From NCBI GenBank assembly GCA_023267795.1, contig JAHFMP010000060.1, positions 1 to 6,313 on the forward strand: DNA of 6,313 bases, written 5' to 3'. The notes beneath the pieces are model-generated. The model saw nothing but the letters and a program-made list of their open reading frames with translations. It was not told where the DNA came from and ran no database searches. Numbering within the stretch: the first letter of the stretch is position 1; the number at the start of each line of letters is the position of its first letter. The position numbers and the translations under genes are program-made. Below, one piece after another: positions 4,855 through 6,313 of this stretch. This DNA is from Candidatus Woesearchaeota archaeon. Its GTDB lineage: Archaea; Nanobdellota; Nanobdellia; Woesearchaeales; DSVV01.

Positions 4855-5091
4855 ATGCAAACAGAAGAATTCAGTTTTAGTGTCCAAAAACTCAAAATAG
4901 CAAAACGCGGACAAATTACCCTCCCTAAGAAAATGAGAGAGCGTCAACACCTTCGAGATAATGATATTCTTCTTCTTATGCAGCTTCCTAGTGGAGATAT
5001 TGTTTTACGAAAAGAAGAGATTCATAAGCCAGAAGATATGATTCTTCGTGCAATTCAAAAAGCACCTGCTTTTGATAGTAAAGCAATTTGA
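4855..5091 (+). CDS. AbrB/SpoVT-type (swapped-hairpin) DNA-binding protein
   Basis: The product has 78 residues. Residues 12-52 are a complete AbrB/MazE/SpoVT swapped-hairpin domain: KLKIAKRGQITLPKKMRER, then a turn of the L-x-x-x-D type (HLRDNDILLL) and GDIVLRK. Such domains dimerise and bind DNA through basic residues, here around KIAKRGQ. The tail (residues 55-78) is short and could be a helix for dimer contacts or partner binding. Family members are transcription regulators or antitoxins; no toxin gene lies next to it, so a stand-alone regulator is more likely. The frame is open upstream to ATG 4756, but ATG 4855 has a TATA box at the leaderless distance and the added 33 residues fall in the inverted repeat. 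Flanking repeats in its promoter suggest autoregulation. Confidence 0.85.
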   Translation: MQTEEFSFSVQKLKIAKRGQITLPKKMRERQHLRDNDILLLMQLPSGDIVLRKEEIHKPEDMILRAIQKAPAFDSKAI

Positions 5092-5100
5092 AAAGAGAAT

Positions 5101-5120
5101 CTTTTTGATCGATTAAAAAG
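5101..5120 (+). terminator. Possible terminator of the AbrB gene
   Basis: CTTTTT and AAAAAG are 6-bp inverted repeats around GATCGATT, starting 10 bases after the AbrB stop. The T5 run on the plus strand would be the terminating feature in an archaeon. Confidence 0.35.
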
Positions 5121-5137
5121 GCAGTTTATTAACAACA

Positions 5138-5170
5138 TTTAAAAAGCCATTTTCATTACCTTCCCGTAGT
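5138..5170 (+). promoter_or_regulatory. TATA box and leader start of the surface protein gene
   Basis: ATTTAAAAAG (5138-5147) is the TATA candidate. A start about 26 bases on, near 5168, leaves a short leader. GGGGT (5170-5174) lies nine bases before ATG 5184 and could pair weakly with the 16S tail. This gene is therefore probably not leaderless, unlike most of its neighbours. Confidence 0.35.
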
Positions 5171-5183
5171 GGGGTAAATAACA

Positions 5184-6233
5184 ATGAAATACGCTTTACT
5201 TGCAATTATTTCAATATTTTTTTTATTGATTGGAGTTTCATCTGTTTTTGCAGATGGGCTTGGCTTTAGTGATATTGAAGTAGAGGTTGATGGTGATGTT
5301 GATTCTGATGTTGATGCATCTGGTGGTTCGTTTGAAGCTTCTCCCGGCGATTCTATTGTGATTAGTGTTGAAGTAGAGAATACCTTTTCCTCAAATACAA
5401 CTGGTCATGAAATTCAAAGTATTGATGTGACGTTTGATGTTGATTCTTTTTGTCCAGAAGATCTGGATGATAAAATAAGAGAAAAGCTGTCTGTTGACAA
5501 TCTTGATCCTGGTGTAGATGACAGTGTCACGTTCCGCTTTGAAATTCCAGACTGTGCTGATGAAGACAATTATGACATTGATATTCGTGTTGAAGGAAAA
5601 GATGACGATGATAATACAGAATATGTTATAGAGGAAACATTATCTCTAACTGTTGAAAAAGAACCGTCAGAAATTACTCTTTCCATTTCTCAACTAGATC
5701 CAAGCACACTTTCCTGTGATGATCTAACATTTTCTGTCACAGTAGAAGCTCGTAATATTGGCGCAACAGATCAGGATACTGGCATTTTGCTTATTAATGA
5801 CGATCTTGGCATCAATAGGTTTGAGTTTATAGAGTTAGGAACAGGACGATGGACAGATGATGATACATTGTTTTTGAAAACATATATTCTTACTGTTGCA
5901 GATTCAGTTCCTGCTGGTGAGTATGATCTTCGTGCAGAAGTGGAGTATGAAGATGGGGACAGAGAAGAAAAAAGATTTCAGGCAATAACTGTTCCAGAGT
6001 GTGTCGCTTCTTTAGAAGAAGCAGCTCAGGAGAAGACAGCAAAGAATCCAGTAGAATCACAATCAACTATACCTGTTATAACAGATATTACTAAATTTCC
6101 AGAACAAGAAACAGAAGAAGCTGAGGAAACAAAAGAGAATATAATGTTTTCAATTCCAGTTCTTGTTGCATCATTATTTCTTGGATTGATTATTCTCTTT
6201 GCAATGATTGCTGTGTTGGGGAAGAAGAAATAA
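5184..6233 (+). CDS. Secreted, C-terminally anchored beta-sandwich surface protein
   Basis: The product has 349 residues. Residues 1-23 are a signal peptide (MKYALLAIISIFFLLIGVSS, then VFA before Asp24). Domain 1 (about 28-158) and domain 2 (about 163-271) read as Ig-like beta sandwiches of the CARDB/NEW3 kind common in archaeal putative S-layer or adhesive proteins; domain 1 has FEASPGDSIVISVEVENTF. An acidic linker (about 275-318) leads to one membrane helix (321-346) and a KKK stop-transfer tail, so the body lies outside the cell. Four Cys occur as C90/C124 in domain 1 and C178/C273 at the two edges of domain 2, suggesting one disulfide in each. The chain is very acidic, and N71-T-T is a possible glycosylation site. 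Domain 2 resembles the protein ending at 203. The exact function is unknown. Confidence 0.8.
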   Translation: MKYALLAIISIFFLLIGVSSVFADGLGFSDIEVEVDGDVDSDVDASGGSFEASPGDSIVISVEVENTFSSNTTGHEIQSIDVTFDVDSFCPEDLDDKIREKLSVDNLDPGVDDSVTFRFEIPDCADEDNYDIDIRVEGKDDDDNTEYVIEETLSLTVEKEPSEITLSISQLDPSTLSCDDLTFSVTVEARNIGATDQDTGILLINDDLGINRFEFIELGTGRWTDDDTLFLKTYILTVADSVPAGEYDLRAEVEYEDGDREEKRFQAITVPECVASLEEAAQEKTAKNPVESQSTIPVITDITKFPEQETEEAEETKENIMFSIPVLVASLFLGLIILFAMIAVLGKKK

Positions 6234-6262
6234 TCGATAGGGTATATTAAATTTGATATAAA

Positions 6263-6313
6263 CTATTCATTTATACGCCATGATTTGGCTTCTCTTCTCA
6301 ATGATTCGTATTG
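6263..6313 (-). CDS. Probable C-terminal end of a minus-strand gene, truncated by the window
   Basis: Read from the right edge, the frame gives QYESLRREAKSWRINE followed by TAG. The mix of charged residues looks like a protein C-terminus rather than translated AT-rich spacer. It would converge on the gene ending at 6233 with 29 bases between the stops. On the opposite strand ATG 6280 begins a short frame (MIWLLFSMIRI) also open to the edge, so the strand is not certain. Confidence 0.4.
   Translation of the reverse strand, partial: QYESLRREAKSWRINE

Noticed and set aside
6280..6313. Plus-strand start of a gene (MIWLLFSMIRI) at the right edge
   Set aside because: The opposite frame looks more protein-like and the TATA candidates upstream are not at the usual distance. 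Only 34 bases are available, so this is a weak preference.

Overview
The window is about one third G+C and looks like an archaeal chromosome, most likely a small-genome DPANN lineage (Woesearchaeota/Pacearchaeota-like). This is inferred from three things. Most genes have an archaeal TATA-like box centred about 26 bases upstream of the ATG, which implies leaderless mRNAs. The one good Shine-Dalgarno site is GGTGAT. The gene set includes beta-sandwich surface proteins with signal peptide and C-terminal anchor, an archaeal-type AbrB regulator and small membrane proteins. No ribosomal RNA, tRNA, insertion sequence, integrase or CRISPR array was seen.

Layout from the left: the 3' end of a secreted beta-sandwich protein (+, to 203) converges on, and overlaps by four bases, a membrane-anchored OB-fold protein (-, 200-580). 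A 55-residue two-helix membrane protein follows (-, 643-810). A Gln-rich coiled-coil protein is then divergently transcribed (+, 1056-1616). A 633-base stretch without a credible gene follows; it holds many inverted repeats and a TATA-like box and may encode a structured RNA. Three minus-strand genes come next, each with its own promoter: a PHP-type phosphoesterase (2250-3215), a HAD-type phosphatase (3263-4000) and a YdjM/DUF457-like membrane hydrolase (4038-4538). Between the last of these and a plus-strand AbrB/SpoVT-type DNA-binding protein (4855-5091) lies a 229-bp imperfect inverted repeat around a perfect 13-bp hairpin, with a possible 37-residue ORF in its left arm. The AbrB promoter has a 10-bp direct repeat on both sides of its TATA box. 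At the right is a complete secreted, C-terminally anchored beta-sandwich protein (5184-6233), then the probable tail of a minus-strand gene.

No gene set here forms a recognisable defence or metabolic system. The three hydrolase genes all have metal-binding motifs and lie side by side, but separate promoters argue against one obligatory operon. The two beta-sandwich proteins at the ends resemble each other in their last domain and may both belong to the cell envelope. The least explained parts are the inverted repeat at 4583-4811, the repeat-flanked AbrB promoter and the structured intergenic stretch at 1649-2237.
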